A stretch of DNA of 64,000 nucleotides, taken from the NCBI RefSeq assembly GCF_028750875.1, contig NW_026542598.1, positions 8,742,001 through 8,806,000 on the forward strand, in the 5' to 3' direction. Shown piece by piece: positions 18,855 through 29,699 of this stretch (positions within the stretch are counted from its first letter, which is position 1; every line of letters starts with the position of its first letter). The notes beneath the pieces were generated by a model. The model did not search any database and had not been told where the DNA came from. It saw nothing but the letters and a program-made list of their open reading frames with translations. The position numbers and the translations under genes were made by a program. The DNA is from Macrosteles quadrilineatus. Taxonomy: Eukaryota > Arthropoda > Insecta > Hemiptera > Cicadellidae.

Positions 18855-18966
18855 ATCTTAGTTTGAAGTTCTCGACCGTATCCAAGAGTACATGGCCCGC
18901 CAAAACTTCTCCCGCGTAGTACATCTCCCGCTCCAACCGGATGTCAAACTCCCGGATATAGTCCAT
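18855..18966 (-). CDS. Alpha-arrestin (ARRDC-type), first coding exon, partial
   Basis: Read on the minus strand, this exon encodes 37 residues starting MDYIREFDIRLEREMYYAGE, followed by VLAGHVLLDTVENFKLR, then a strong donor GTGAGTAAG in phase 1. The pattern (F-x-I-x-L, YY-x-GE-x-x-x-G-x-V-x-L, E-x-x-K-x-R) is the first two strands of the arrestin N-domain. Start MDYI-x-EFDIRL is what I remember from insect arrestin-domain-containing proteins, adaptors that link ubiquitin ligases to membrane receptors for endocytosis. A second in-frame ATG lies four codons upstream (18978). The downstream exons must lie at lower coordinates. None was found down to position 1, so the first intron probably exceeds 18 kb and contains the Polinton. 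Confidence 0.75.
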
Positions 18967-19214
18967 GGTTACGTCCATGCAGACGACACACGACTGGTGG
19001 GACGGCGGGAGTGTTACCACTCAGCGGATCAAAATATCCCTCAAGTTAGCGTGAAAATCCCGATTCATCCCGCAACGTAGTATATAAAGTCCCACACTAT
19101 CCCAATGTTTCTATTTGGGCTCATTGAGTAAAGTGATAACAGAAAGTGTTAACAGACTACAGATATACCATTAGCTAGTAGGGTTAATTTTGGTTAATAG
19201 TGCAAGTGTAAATG

Positions 19215-19280
19215 TGTGGGTAGAAGAGTCGTTATAGTGCTCGCCTTCAAATCTAAAGGTCGCCGGTTAGATTCCAAGCC
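19215..19280 (+). repeat. tRNA-like SINE head, degraded
   Basis: An A-box-like stretch (GAGTCGTTATAGTGCTCG) and a B-box-like GGTTAGATTCC (19265-19275) are spaced as in a tRNA, with no acceptor stem pairing. Probably an old tRNA-derived SINE. Confidence 0.45.
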
Positions 19281-21520
19281 AAATAATGCAATTTGTCTAT
19301 AAGCTGTCAATTAATGATGCTATCTAAAAAAAGGTAGACTTTGGATGATAACTAGACCAGGGTTTGGACCGTTCCCTTAGAAAACTAAAAATTCAGTTTC
19401 GAACCATACCTAATCGTAACTACTTTGTCAAATGTACGCCACTTGATCAAGATTAGACTGTCAATGAACTCATATAAATGTAACTAAATTAGGTATTACT
19501 TTGTTACGCCAACCTTGTTGCCATAGTTTGCTGTGAGTTATGGAAGAGTTTTGCATAATATATATAACAAATGTGATGACATGAATGTAGGGCCTTCATA
19601 GATAAAATAGTAAAACTTACAATCTATTTAAACCCCCAATGTTGAGGACAATGTGCAAGAACTATTTTAGGCGCATATGCGCCATGGTATTCTAGAATGA
19701 AGAGTAAACTGATTCAATTTCCAATACATTTTCCGGTCCCAGGGCCATACATCAGCAATAACGTGAAAAATATGCAATTTTATTCTGTTGTTGAAAAGCT
19801 TCAGAGTTTCAGAAAATGGGATGCCATGCTACTCAGGGATGGTTTCCATCAATTCCCTGCTCTATTTATTTACATACATGTGATGAACGAATAATTTGGG
19901 GACTATAGTGGTACAGTACCACCTTCACAACCATACGACTCTCATCAATGTCTGTCAATCAATCAATTCTGTGCGAACGCATTACGACCTTTGTCAACTC
20001 CGATGAGATTATATATGACGTGGAATGTTACATACATTGTTTCATTGTTGATATGCGGTCCCAGTTCACAATAAAAGGGGAAAAGATTTAGTTTTCAAAT
20101 TACGAACCTTGCGAATCTGTTAGCTTAAAATTGGCAGTCCGGAAATAGTAATAAGGAGCTTAGGAGTTTTAGCGCAGTTAGGTGGCTGATTTGTTTGGAC
20201 CACACAACCTAAAAACACCTTATGCTCAAACTCAAACTAAACGAATTTTCTTCTAAAACCTTAAATAATCAGACTAAATTTAGGAAGACTGATGTTACTT
20301 TTTCTTTCTTCGGTCTGATAAAAAAGAGTTTCAACATTTTTTTTTACTGGTATTCTTCATAACAAACTAAGTCAAATAAAGATGTAACTAATAACCGAAA
20401 CTACGATTCTTGAAACTCTATAGTAAACGTTTAAGGTGATTTACTTAGCATAAAATAATTTAAATAATAAAATACTGTACTGCACGTGAAATTAAAACAC
20501 TTAAAGGTTAATGTTTTCAAACTAAACAATTTTATTTGACTTGTAATTTCTAGTTTTTAAAATATTTAGCTATTTTAAAAACTTTCTGTAACTTTGCAAC
20601 TCTTGACGTATACATCTAAAACCCCAATTCTATCCCATCTTTTTGAATAAATTTCCCGAATGATGGATAAAATCCCTCTGTAGAACGGCGTTACAGCGCA
20701 GGACCGGCCACCCTCCTCCCACAACCCTAGGCGACAGGCGCCGTTCACTCCCAGGTTATCCCGGAGTTTGACATTAATGGGACAGCGAGAATCAAATCAG
20801 CTGGGATTTATTGGGTTCGTTTCATTCACTCAGTGATTCTGCGATTTCCTTTATTGCCGATCGAAGGTGTTTTCAGGTCGATGGGTTGAGTTACGACCAC
20901 TAGAGCTAAATCTAAACTCAAAAACTCTCAGGATAACTAATACTTTTCAAATTAATCGTGGAAGTAAAAAATTACATTTGTTTCATTATCAATTGAGATG
21001 GGGACGCCACTTATGTGCGTATTTTAACCCAATAATAATAGTGTAGGATGAGTGTTGAATGGAGTGTGATGCCTTGTGTAGCTGTGTTACTGACTAAGAT
21101 CAACCGTTTCATTACAGGACCATTTTATTGAAAGCCCAAAAACCCAAGAACAACTGTATCACCCTTCGAACCATAAAAAGCTACACACTTTTTTCAGGAG
21201 CGATGACCTTTTGATTACTAGAAGAGCAAATACCTGTTAAAGTGTGGATGGAAACACATATAAATGGAGGTTTTAACTTTCTTTAAGAAAACTTTGTCAA
21301 ATTTGGTTGTTTTCATCACGTCATTTATGTAAAATGCACCATAAAGAACCATGAGCTGAATTAAAACCTAAGCAATGATAACCTACATATTCTACTGTAG
21401 AAAAAATATTTTGATGATATAATACACAAGAATCAGGTTTTCTTAAACAATTGCTTTAGAAAAGAAATAAAATTGAATATTTGTAATATTCAGTTTACAG
21501 CTTGGAAACCCTCTCCTTAA
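19281..21520. other. Upstream region of the arrestin-type gene, no second gene seen
   Basis: AT-rich DNA with one GC-richer island at about 20680-20880. That island could be a promoter or 5' untranslated exon of the leftward arrestin-type gene. I see no reading frame with family features here. Confidence 0.4.
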
Positions 21521-21984
21521 TTGTTTGTACAAAATTAAATTGGAAATGTTATTAGCTTATGTTTGTCGGTTCCAACAAAATATTATACAAATTGGACAGC
21601 TTTTCACTGGTGTACAGTTCGGCCAAAAATTCTGTGCGCGCGGACTAGCCGAACAAAATCTTACGGGTACACCAGTTATTGTCAGTGTTGGGGGTAGGGA
21701 TGTGTGAGTAGTAAAACAGTTGGCCGAACTGAAACAATACGGACGTGTATATGTGGGGATTTGCGAACGTTACCCTCTGGAGAGCTCAGTGGCAGTTTTA
21801 TAGGACCTTGTCACGCGGGGGGGGGGGTTGGTGGTTTTCACACACCTACAAGAAAAGAGGTAGGTTCAGGTGGCCTCCTGTGGAATGGACATCTTGGTAA
21901 TTTAAAGCCGTTTTGTGACTTTTTAAAGCTATTTTACCATCTTATGTTCTATATCCTATGCGGTCTGCTACTCCTGAAAGATAC

Positions 21985-22470
21985 CGTAACCTTCACCGTT
22001 TTGAAATTAGGGAAAGCCACTAGCCAGCATAGCTATAATACTCGGAAGGCCCAAGGCCTCGATCTGCCGCGGTGTAGGCTTAGCCACTCCATCAAAAGCT
22101 ACCCTTGTTCAGCAATCAAAATCTTTAATACGCTGCCAAAAAGAGTGAGAGAGTTGGACAGTGCGAAGTTCAGGACAATCTGGTAAATAGAGCCCTCTAC
22201 TCATTAGAGGAATTGTAAAGGAAGTGCCACTGAAAGTTAGTTGAAAACAGCACTCCAGTAGGTTAGGAGTTTTCCAGTAGGTTAGGCAATCAAATTGCCA
22301 CAACACAATAAATAAATAGGTTGTTTTTGCAAGAAGTTGGTAAATATTAGTTTTAAATAATATGTAAATAGTATGTAATGTGCCTCTGACGCAATCTATC
22401 CGACATCGTCGGTCATGGGTTAAGGACACAAGTAAGTATCAAGTAAGTAAGTAATAAAACCCCTTACCCT
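21985..22470 (+). pseudogene. Non-LTR retrotransposon relic (C-terminal RT tail and 3' end)
   Basis: The frame ending at 22186 encodes QHSYNTRKAQGLDLPRCRLS and then SAIKIFNTLPKRVREL. This is the conserved C-terminal tail seen after the reverse transcriptase of CR1/jockey-type LINEs (Y-x-TR, KIFN-x-LP). The 3' end shows GTAAGTATCAAGTAAGTAAGTAATAA, a simple-repeat tail. The 5' part is missing, so this is a dead truncated copy. Confidence 0.6.
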
Positions 22471-22502
22471 CTTCAGTCCCTACTTTTACGAACATATTTT
22501 TT

Positions 22503-22560
22503 TATATAAGTAAGAATAAGAATAAGAATATTTATTTTCCTTTTGCCAAGTACATGCATT
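22503..22560 (-). repeat. LINE-type 3' tail, minus strand
   Basis: In reverse this reads GGAAAATAAATATTCTTATTC with repeated TTCTTA units, a polyadenylation-like signal followed by a short tandem tail, as at the 3' end of many CR1/jockey-type elements. Only a short fragment is recognisable. Confidence 0.4.
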
Positions 22561-23036
22561 TGGAAGCGTCAGTTAAGTAAAGCAGAATGAGATCACTCTC
22601 ACAAACTCTACAAATTCAAATAACATGCTTCTACAAAGCGTACTTTAACTACCACAAGTATTGAGGATGTTTAATCAATGGCTCTAGTTTTGCCAGCATT
22701 ACTTAGTTTGATTTTTATTTAACCTGAATCGGTAGGCTACCCATTCTAATTTCGAGGAAGTTCAGCCGACTATACTGAAAATATTAGTTGTTAATATTGA
22801 AGTTAGCCTAATAATGAAATATATTTCAAACAAACTATTATGTAGAAAACTATAAGAAACCCCTATTAAACATCACAATTGAATTCGACTTCATAGTTTC
22901 ATGATCAACTTGCGGCCAATCAAAAAAAGGAAGAATGCGTTCTTGAGCGCATGCGTGTGATTGTCTCGCTCTCTTTGACTCTCGGCTTTTTAAATATTAT
23001 CATAGATTAAACATACTCCCTAGGGAGTATGTTTAA

Positions 23037-24093
23037 GGTAAATGCACCAGTAGCTGACAGTGCTCCAGAAGCTGACAGTTTGAGTTTCTTTACATTATAA
23101 TGTGGTCTCTTAAAAATATTTACACATGATTGCATTGTTAGAAGAACATATGTTTATTCTTGATTTGTTTACAAAAAAATGAGTGAAATTTAGCCCATAC
23201 TCGCTGAATGGTGGTGGTTTGAATGCGACCCTGTCTGTACACATCACATTTAGTCGATTCCCTTAATGAAATTGTTAAGAAGGTAAGTTTAGTTTTTTGT
23301 CATTTCGCTAAATTTCTTAAATAGTATTAATGAATAGGCATATTATTTTTATCAATTACACCTTTGTTGACAATTTCATGATAAAATTGGGGTGTTAGGG
23401 GTTTTGGATTCAAAATTATATCAATGTCAGGCTTTGGTACACAAAAGCCATACAAGTTCCACTAGCTGACAGGGGATATTTGCTACTTGCACAACATTGA
23501 ATTGGTTTTACCCATCGAAATTTGCATGCTATTTATAATTTATGTGATCTCAACCGCACCTTAAAATGTAATTATAATGAAGAAATAAGACCCCATAACA
23601 TACATTTTAATTTTTTAATTAATAAGCCAAATTATCTTAAAAAAATTTATATTTTTTAAATATATATATTGTTTTAATGTAAATATTTTTTGTTTTAAAA
23701 TATGTAAAATACATTTTTTTAATAACGTTTTACATGATTTTATAATTTAATTATTAAGTTAGATTTTATTCGTCTTATAAATTATAAAACCCTTAGGTTT
23801 AGCAGCTAGTACATTTATAGTTCCAGTGTCAGCTACTGGGACAATTAACAGTCAGCTACTGGTACAAGCAATTTTTTCACTGTCAGCCACTGGAACACGT
23901 ACAAAGGTTGAATTAAGTTTAAAAATGTTATAAAATACATTTAAAAACCCCTTTTTGTATGACAAATTTGAAAACTACACTAAATTTGGAATCACATAAA
24001 ATCCGTAATATCTCTTTAGTTCCTATTTATTCAAAACCACAGATTATTAAGTGCGTATAGTTTCTTATACTGTCAGCTACTGGTGCGTTTACC
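23037..24093. mobile_element. TTAA-flanked (piggyBac-like) non-autonomous element A
   Basis: The ends are inverted: GGTAAATGCACCAGTAGCTG on the left and GCTACTGGTGCGTTTACC on the right, about 25 bp with one mismatch. Both borders carry TTAA (23033-23036 and 24094-24097), the piggyBac target. Inside, the core GTCAGCTACTGG or its complement recurs near 23455-23475, 23825-23900 and 24070. No transposase frame is present. Confidence 0.82.
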
Positions 24094-24113
24094 TTAATCT
24101 ATGATATTATTAA

Positions 24114-24894
24114 CACGTTCGCTACTGCAATAGTACGAAATTTTCCATTCACATGGACCAGCGACGCACATATGCGACGGCCGGTTTCCACCCATAGACT
24201 GCCGTCGCATATATGCGTCGGCTAGTCACATTAAAACAGACTGCCGACGCATATTTGCGTCGGGGTTCTAATGTTATTAAAATGCTTATATCTTTGTAGT
24301 GGTCTATTTGAAGGCACTGAATTCCCAGCAGTGGTCTACAGAGATGTCTGACGCACAACTGCGTCGCTTGGTCTGTGGATATGATGATTGGTGACGTCAT
24401 ATAATAGTTGGAAAAACTGGTATTTACTTCTCTGCATCACTGTATGTATTTATGCAGTATGTATGCTGCATTATCCTGTGTAGCTTTTATATTTGTTCAG
24501 TTATAAACTGTTCTTGAATAATCTGTTTATATTTTTACTTACTTTCACTTTAAAACACAAAAAATGAACTGTCGCATATATGCGACGTTTGGTCTATTTT
24601 AATAAAACTATGATAATTTTCACTATTGTCTTCGCTGTAGACCGGGCGTCGCAAATATGCGACATTACAAAAGGTTATAAAAAATACAAAAAAAATAAGA
24701 ATAATTTATTTACAAACACGATTGTAGCGTATTACAATGTAAATTATCACTGTTTTACAGGTTTTCGCCCGTGGTCCGTGTGTGTGTACTGTTATCCAAG
24801 TGACAGCCGGTCTATGTGTAAGATTCAAATGTATACCTCGGTCTGTGGCAATGACCGCGGCGTCGCATATATGCGACGCTCAGTAGCGAACGTG
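24114..24894. mobile_element. TTAA-flanked (piggyBac-like) non-autonomous element B
   Basis: Perfect 14-bp inverted ends (CACGTTCGCTACTG) are flanked by TTAA at 24110-24113 and 24895-24898. The interior holds repeated near-palindromes of the GTCGCATATATGCGAC type on both strands. It starts only 16 bp after the right TTAA of element A. The reading frames across it carry no transposase motif. Confidence 0.85.
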
Positions 24895-24949
24895 TTAAAA
24901 TATATGAATCAATCAGATTAGTCTCTGCCTAACCTGTAAGGTGAAGTTT

Positions 24950-25260
24950 CAAGTTTGATTTTGATAATAAGAAGAGAGGTGTAGTCATGTAACTACTCAG
25001 AAATCACTGCGAGTATCAACGAATACAGAGTATTAATAGTTGACAACCCCGGCTTTAAATCGCGAAACCTTCCATTAGTTTATCATTTATAAATGGTACT
25101 TTAATTCAACCAAAGCTAAATCTGTTTTATGTACCTTGATAATTTAAAATTATTGATAAATAAATACACCTCTCTAGATTTAGGAGCAGAGACACCTAGT
25201 GGTGACTAGACGAACTGTTGCGCGGCTTAGTTAGAGTGACACATGTTAGTAGCGCTAGTG
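24950..25260 (+). repeat. Dispersed repeat R1, copy 1
   Basis: Shares ordered blocks with copies at 26868-27220 and 28720-29035: AACTACTCAGAAATCACTGC GAGT, CTTTAAATCGC, ACCAAAGCTAA and a terminal CACCTAGTGGTGA. No coding content. Probably a short retroposon or MITE family. Confidence 0.65.
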
Positions 25261-25299
25261 TAGTTGTGGAGCACAAGCACAGTACGTTGTCGATGTTTA

Positions 25300-26580
25300 C
25301 GCGAAACGGCTCGTAGACTAATAAACTGACTTATTAATAAAATTACAGGAATTTTATACAGGTAATTGAATTTTACGTTTGAATATTACTTGGTATATTT
25401 TCTCCATAACATAAAAATCCTCCAATTCAATAGTTGAGCTCTAAATATTTAATAATGAATGAAATACAGTTACCTTAGTAAAACACTATTAATCCATTGT
25501 TTTTAATTTTATGTAAAAAAACCTGTAATATTATTTTATTAGTGTTGTTACCATTACTTTTGAACTAAACAAATAATTATATCTATCTATATCTATACTA
25601 TTATATAAAAATCTAGTGGTCTATTATATTAAATCTACTTTACATTCTATTAAGTTGTTAACCGTTCTGATCACATGAAGCCTTGTGCCATTAATGAGGC
25701 CCTTGATGTGTTAATATTCCTCATCAATAAAACCACTGCCCCCTTTTATTAGTCTAATCTGTGTCTTGGAAATCCACTGACCTCTATATTTAAAAACTCA
25801 GTTGGATTTTCTAGATGGGTGTTTTCGCCTTCGTCTGTTTTCGAGGACCCACTCTTATTTCCCTTGGCATACTGACAATTAATTACCTAACTTGTCAAGT
25901 TCATGTGGTAATTCATTAATACTGTTAGTTTATAAAAAAAATTAGATAAAAGTTACTTGGCTTGGTGCTTTCATAACTGCAAACTCAAAATACACCCACA
26001 AGTAAAAAAGAATCAAGTTATTGGTTAAAAAATAAAACTATGTTTGTGTAACAACATTATCCACATGAAGTAGATGATTTGTTTGAATTGTCGATCAGCT
26101 GTTTCGTTTCTAATGAATTAATAATGTCAAAGAATTGTGATTTTAAATACATAAATTATTATAGTAAAGTTTTCTAAATATATGGTAACTTATTCTCAAC
26201 TAAATTTTACTATTCCCAGCATTAAAATAAAGTAGTAAGATCCATTAGAAGTAAACTTTAAGGAACACAATCCCTGATTGAAATGTATTATACATTAACA
26301 GTCATAACAAACAGCAATTATTATGTAGTAGACTTTTCAAGTAACAAACATATGTTTCTGTAAATAAAAATTATCTCCCATGTTATCCTTATGGAGAAAT
26401 ACGAAACTTTAAAGGGCCCCAGGGCCTCACTCTCTAATTATTTACCTAAAAAGAAAGTTTCCTGCACAACTTCACGTTACGATCTTTCCAATGACACCAA
26501 AAACATGTCAATCGGTTCAGTAGTTTAGGAGGAGTAATTGTCACAAAAATCCTGCTTGCGTATTAAATAAGTACGAGAGG
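25300..26580. other. AT-rich DNA without recognised gene
   Basis: No reading frame or structured RNA was recognised. A block at 26366-26560 containing CCCATGTTATCCTTATGGAG recurs near 47776-47805 and 61610-61640, so a dispersed repeat is present. Confidence 0.4.
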
Positions 26581-26867
26581 TCGTCCAGTGGTCGAAACTC
26601 GACCAAAAATATGTAATGTGCGGTGGTGGGGGGTGTTACGATCGAGAGAGTCTCGTTGGTCTACACTGACGGCCAGTCCCAACAACCATAACGATAGTAG
26701 TTCTTTAACATCGTTGCTCCCAAGTTCCAACTTATCGCTCATCTGTTATTTATTTATAAGCCAATCGTCGGTCTCAATTAACAACAGAGAGAGACGCGAT
26801 TCTCGGCTTTTCAAACAATGAATCTGATCATTATACTCATCATAATAATGTAAGATATGAGTTAAGC

Positions 26868-27220
26868 ACGGTTGTCATGTGCTAGCTACTCATAAATCCC
26901 TGCGAGTGTCGGTGGATATAGAGGACTCATAGCAAAATACAGCTACTTTAAAATCGCAAAATTGTTGTTTAATTTATAAATAGTAGTTTTTTTGTAACCA
27001 AAGCTAAGTTTATTTATTGTAGCTTAATAATTTTATATTATATATGGATAAATAAGCTATCATCGATGTAGCAACCTGTTTTAGAGACATCTAGCGGTAA
27101 ATAGGCGAACTGCAGCGCACACTGGTTTACGTGGCATCTAGCGGTAAATAGGCGAACTGCAGCGCACACTGGTTTAAGCGGCATCTAGCGGTGAAGAGGC
27201 GAACTGTTGCGAATCTTTAT
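26868..27220 (+). repeat. Dispersed repeat R1, copy 2, with 45-bp minisatellite
   Basis: Contains the R1 blocks and, at 27086-27215, about three tandem units of GACATCTAGCGGTAAATAGG followed by CGAACTGCAGCGCACACTGG. Copy 3 has two units, so unit number varies between copies. Confidence 0.75.
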
Positions 27221-27761
27221 GTACGTGACATTCCTTGTTATTTTAATTCACATTTTTTAAATTTCTTAGAAAACATATACATTTAAACCACCGAAACATG
27301 CTATTTTACATAATGTTTGTTTAGTGTATATTGTTACATTTTACAAGTCGATAAATATTGTGTAGGTATTTTAGTTGACGTTATGAAAGAGTTTGATTTC
27401 AGAATGATCTTGTTATTTTGTTAGATACTTTTTGAAACTGAGATAAGAGGCGTACAGCATTATTTTTCAAATCAGATTCTATGAACATTTTAAAATTTGA
27501 TAATCAGTATGATGTAAATGTTTTACAAAATAAATATATAGCAATTAGTCCAAAAAGTAAATTTTGTAATTTTTATTTGTTATACATGTTACAGTCCTTG
27601 CCTAACAATCTAAAAATACCGGTTTGATCCTATGAAAAGTCAGTAGGTAGCTTTTTGGTGGTTTCAAATTGAACCTAGCTGTTCCTGATCATTGGTAAAA
27701 CAGCTGATCTTGGCTAGTAACAAAGTTACGCATGGCATCTCAATATTACGAATATCTTACT

Positions 27762-28250
27762 AATATTATAAATTTCAAAGTTTGTGTGTTTGTTTGTTTG
27801 AAGTTCAATCACGCATAAACCACTGGATGGATTGGGCTGAAATTTGGCATAACGATAGCTCACATTCCCGATTAACTTACCCGATTAAGTTTTTGTTATT
27901 ATTTTAATGTTATTATTAGTTTTTTAGAGGTTAACTGTAAGAAAGGACTATGTGGTCCTAAGTTCGTCTCAATAAAGAAGCATTTTCATTTCATTTAATT
28001 TCATTAACATACATGAAAAAAAAATCATCAACTAATGGTTAATACGCCTCAATAAAGAAGCATTTTCATTTCATTTAATTTCATTAACATAATGTTAATG
28101 ACATTGAATGAAATGAAAATGCTTCTTTATTGAGGCGAACTTAGGACCACATAGTCCTTTCTTACAGTTAACCTCTAAAAAACATAGGCATATTCTTATC
28201 TCAAAAATCCTTTCGGGCTCCACCCCAGTGGCTCTGTAGTTCCCCATAAT
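27762..28250 (+). repeat. Dispersed repeat R3, copy 1, interrupted by a nested insertion
   Basis: The left part (CTAATATTATAAATTTCAAA through GCTCACATTCCCGATTAAC) and right part (ATAGGCATATTCTTATCTCA through CCACCCCAGTGGCTC) are contiguous in an inverted second copy at 29480-29690. Here they are separated by about 300 bp at 27886-28186. Confidence 0.75.
27886..28186. mobile_element. Inverted pair of LINE-type 3' ends nested in R3
   Basis: The left half carries TTAGAGGTTAACTGTAAGAA and CTCAATAAAGAAGCATTTTC ATTTCATTTAATTTC. The right half carries the same stretch inverted (28085-28183). An AATAAA signal followed by a short-repeat tail is typical of LINE 3' ends, so this looks like two tail-to-tail copies or a fold-back derivative. 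Confidence 0.65.
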
Positions 28251-28719
28251 TTTATGAGTATTCATATTTAAAGGGAATTAAAGAATTTAGTCAGTTGTTT
28301 CAACTAAAAAGTTGGTTCCATGATATGCAAAAGCATTCAAAAGCTATAAGATTTACCAACAGCTAATTTGAACTAAAGCAGCAACTAAAAATGTTTTTGG
28401 CCTCTAAGGACATCAAAATGAAGAAAAAGTAAATCGGCCCCTTGTTACCGTGCCACCTTCGGTAACTACTCTCTTATAGGGAAATTCATTATTCATTAAA
28501 AATTGTTGACTGTATTGTTCACCCTGCACTAGTGAGGAGAACATTGATAAATTCTCCATTTACTAATCTCAATCTCGGAGAGTAAATTTCGATATAGTAT
28601 AGACGATTATTATAAGCCAATTACCGGGTAACAGACCCAGTTCTCGGCTTTTCAAAGAGTTTTATAGCATATAATATAATATATTTTAATAAAAATTAAT
28701 AATCAGTATGCTACGGTCA

Positions 28720-29035
28720 AGTGGTATAGTCAAATCGCTACTCAAAAATCACTGCGAGTACCAACAGATACAGAGGGATTATAGTAAACTATCCATGGCT
28801 TTAAATCGCAAAACTGTACTTTAGTGTAAAACTAGTAATATTTTTCGTAACTAAAGCTAAGTGTTTCTATTGTAGCTTATTAATATTATATCATTAATGA
28901 ATAAATAAACTATAATTCATGTAGAAACCTGTTTTAGCGACATCTAGCGGTAAATAGGCGAACTGCAGCGCACACTGGTTTACATGGCATCTAGCGGTGA
29001 ATAGGTGAACTGTTGCGAACCATGCTGGTGACACC
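28720..29035 (+). repeat. Dispersed repeat R1, copy 3
   Basis: Third copy of R1, with two units of the GACATCTAGCGG minisatellite at about 28938-29010. A block upstream (28612-28665, TTATAAGCCAATTACCGG then TTCTCGGCTTTTCAAA) also precedes copy 2 at 26755-26815 and occurs alone near 38696-38735. Confidence 0.7.
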
Positions 29036-29154
29036 TAGTGGCGTTTATTCGAAATAGCATAAGTGAAATTTATTGATTACTAGTTGTAACCCGCGGGCTT
29101 TGCCCCGTTTAACTTCTTAATTTTCAAGATTATCTCGTTCGCATGGCTCAATCA

Positions 29155-29340
29155 CGTCCTGGTTGAAGTTTGTTCGCTACGCTCACTCACCTTTAGGTTG
29201 GAGCTCGTTCGCTACGCTCACTCACCTTAGGTTGGAGCTCGTTCGCTGCGCTCACTTGCCTTCAGGTTAGCTCGTTCGCTACGCTAACTCGCCTCCAGGT
29301 TGAAGTTCGTTCGCTACGCTCACTCACCTTTTGGTTGCAA
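29155..29340 (+). repeat. Minisatellite of about 38 bp, five copies
   Basis: Units read GTTCGCTACGCTCACTCACC followed by TTTAGGTTGGAGCTC with small changes. It lies between R1 copy 3 and R3 copy 2, next to GTAACCCGCGGGCTTTGCCC. No coding role is apparent. Confidence 0.8.
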
Positions 29341-29479
29341 ATTAGCTGTTGTCATACATGTCAAAGAAATAATAGTGCTGCACCCTGTTGGTAATCCTTG
29401 TAACTTTAATGCTATTGAACATCATAGAACATAACCAACTTGTTTAATTGAAACAGTTGTTAAGATTCAATAATTCCAT

Positions 29480-29690
29480 TTCTCATAAGGTTAACATGGG
29501 AAACTCCAGAGCCACTGGGGCGGAGCCCGAAAGGATTTTTGAAATAAGAATATGCCTATATGTTAATGGGGAATGTGAGCTATCATCATGCCAAATTTCA
29601 GCCCAATCCGACCAGTATTTTTCGCATTCACTTGTCACAAACATACATCCAAACTTTCTCATTTATAATATTAGTAGGATTTTGTCACTG
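29480..29690 (-). repeat. Dispersed repeat R3, copy 2, uninterrupted
   Basis: Inverted relative to 27762-28250. AGAATATGCCTATATGTTAA runs directly into TGGGGAATGTGAGC, giving the empty-site form of the repeat. Short reading frames here are by-products. Confidence 0.75.
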
Positions 29691-29699
29691 CCATCAAAC

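Noticed and set aside
18892..19080. Plus-strand reading frame of 62 codons
   Set aside because: It is the antisense shadow of the arrestin-type exon and its 5' untranslated part. The minus strand carries the family motif and splice donor.
24580..24921. 113-codon frame in the TTAA element
   Set aside because: It contains repeated IC-D and YMRR text from the GTCGCATATATGCGAC palindromes. It is not a transposase.
29155..29340. CRISPR array
   Set aside because: Regular repeats are present, but units abut without unique spacers and the genome is eukaryotic. It is a minisatellite.
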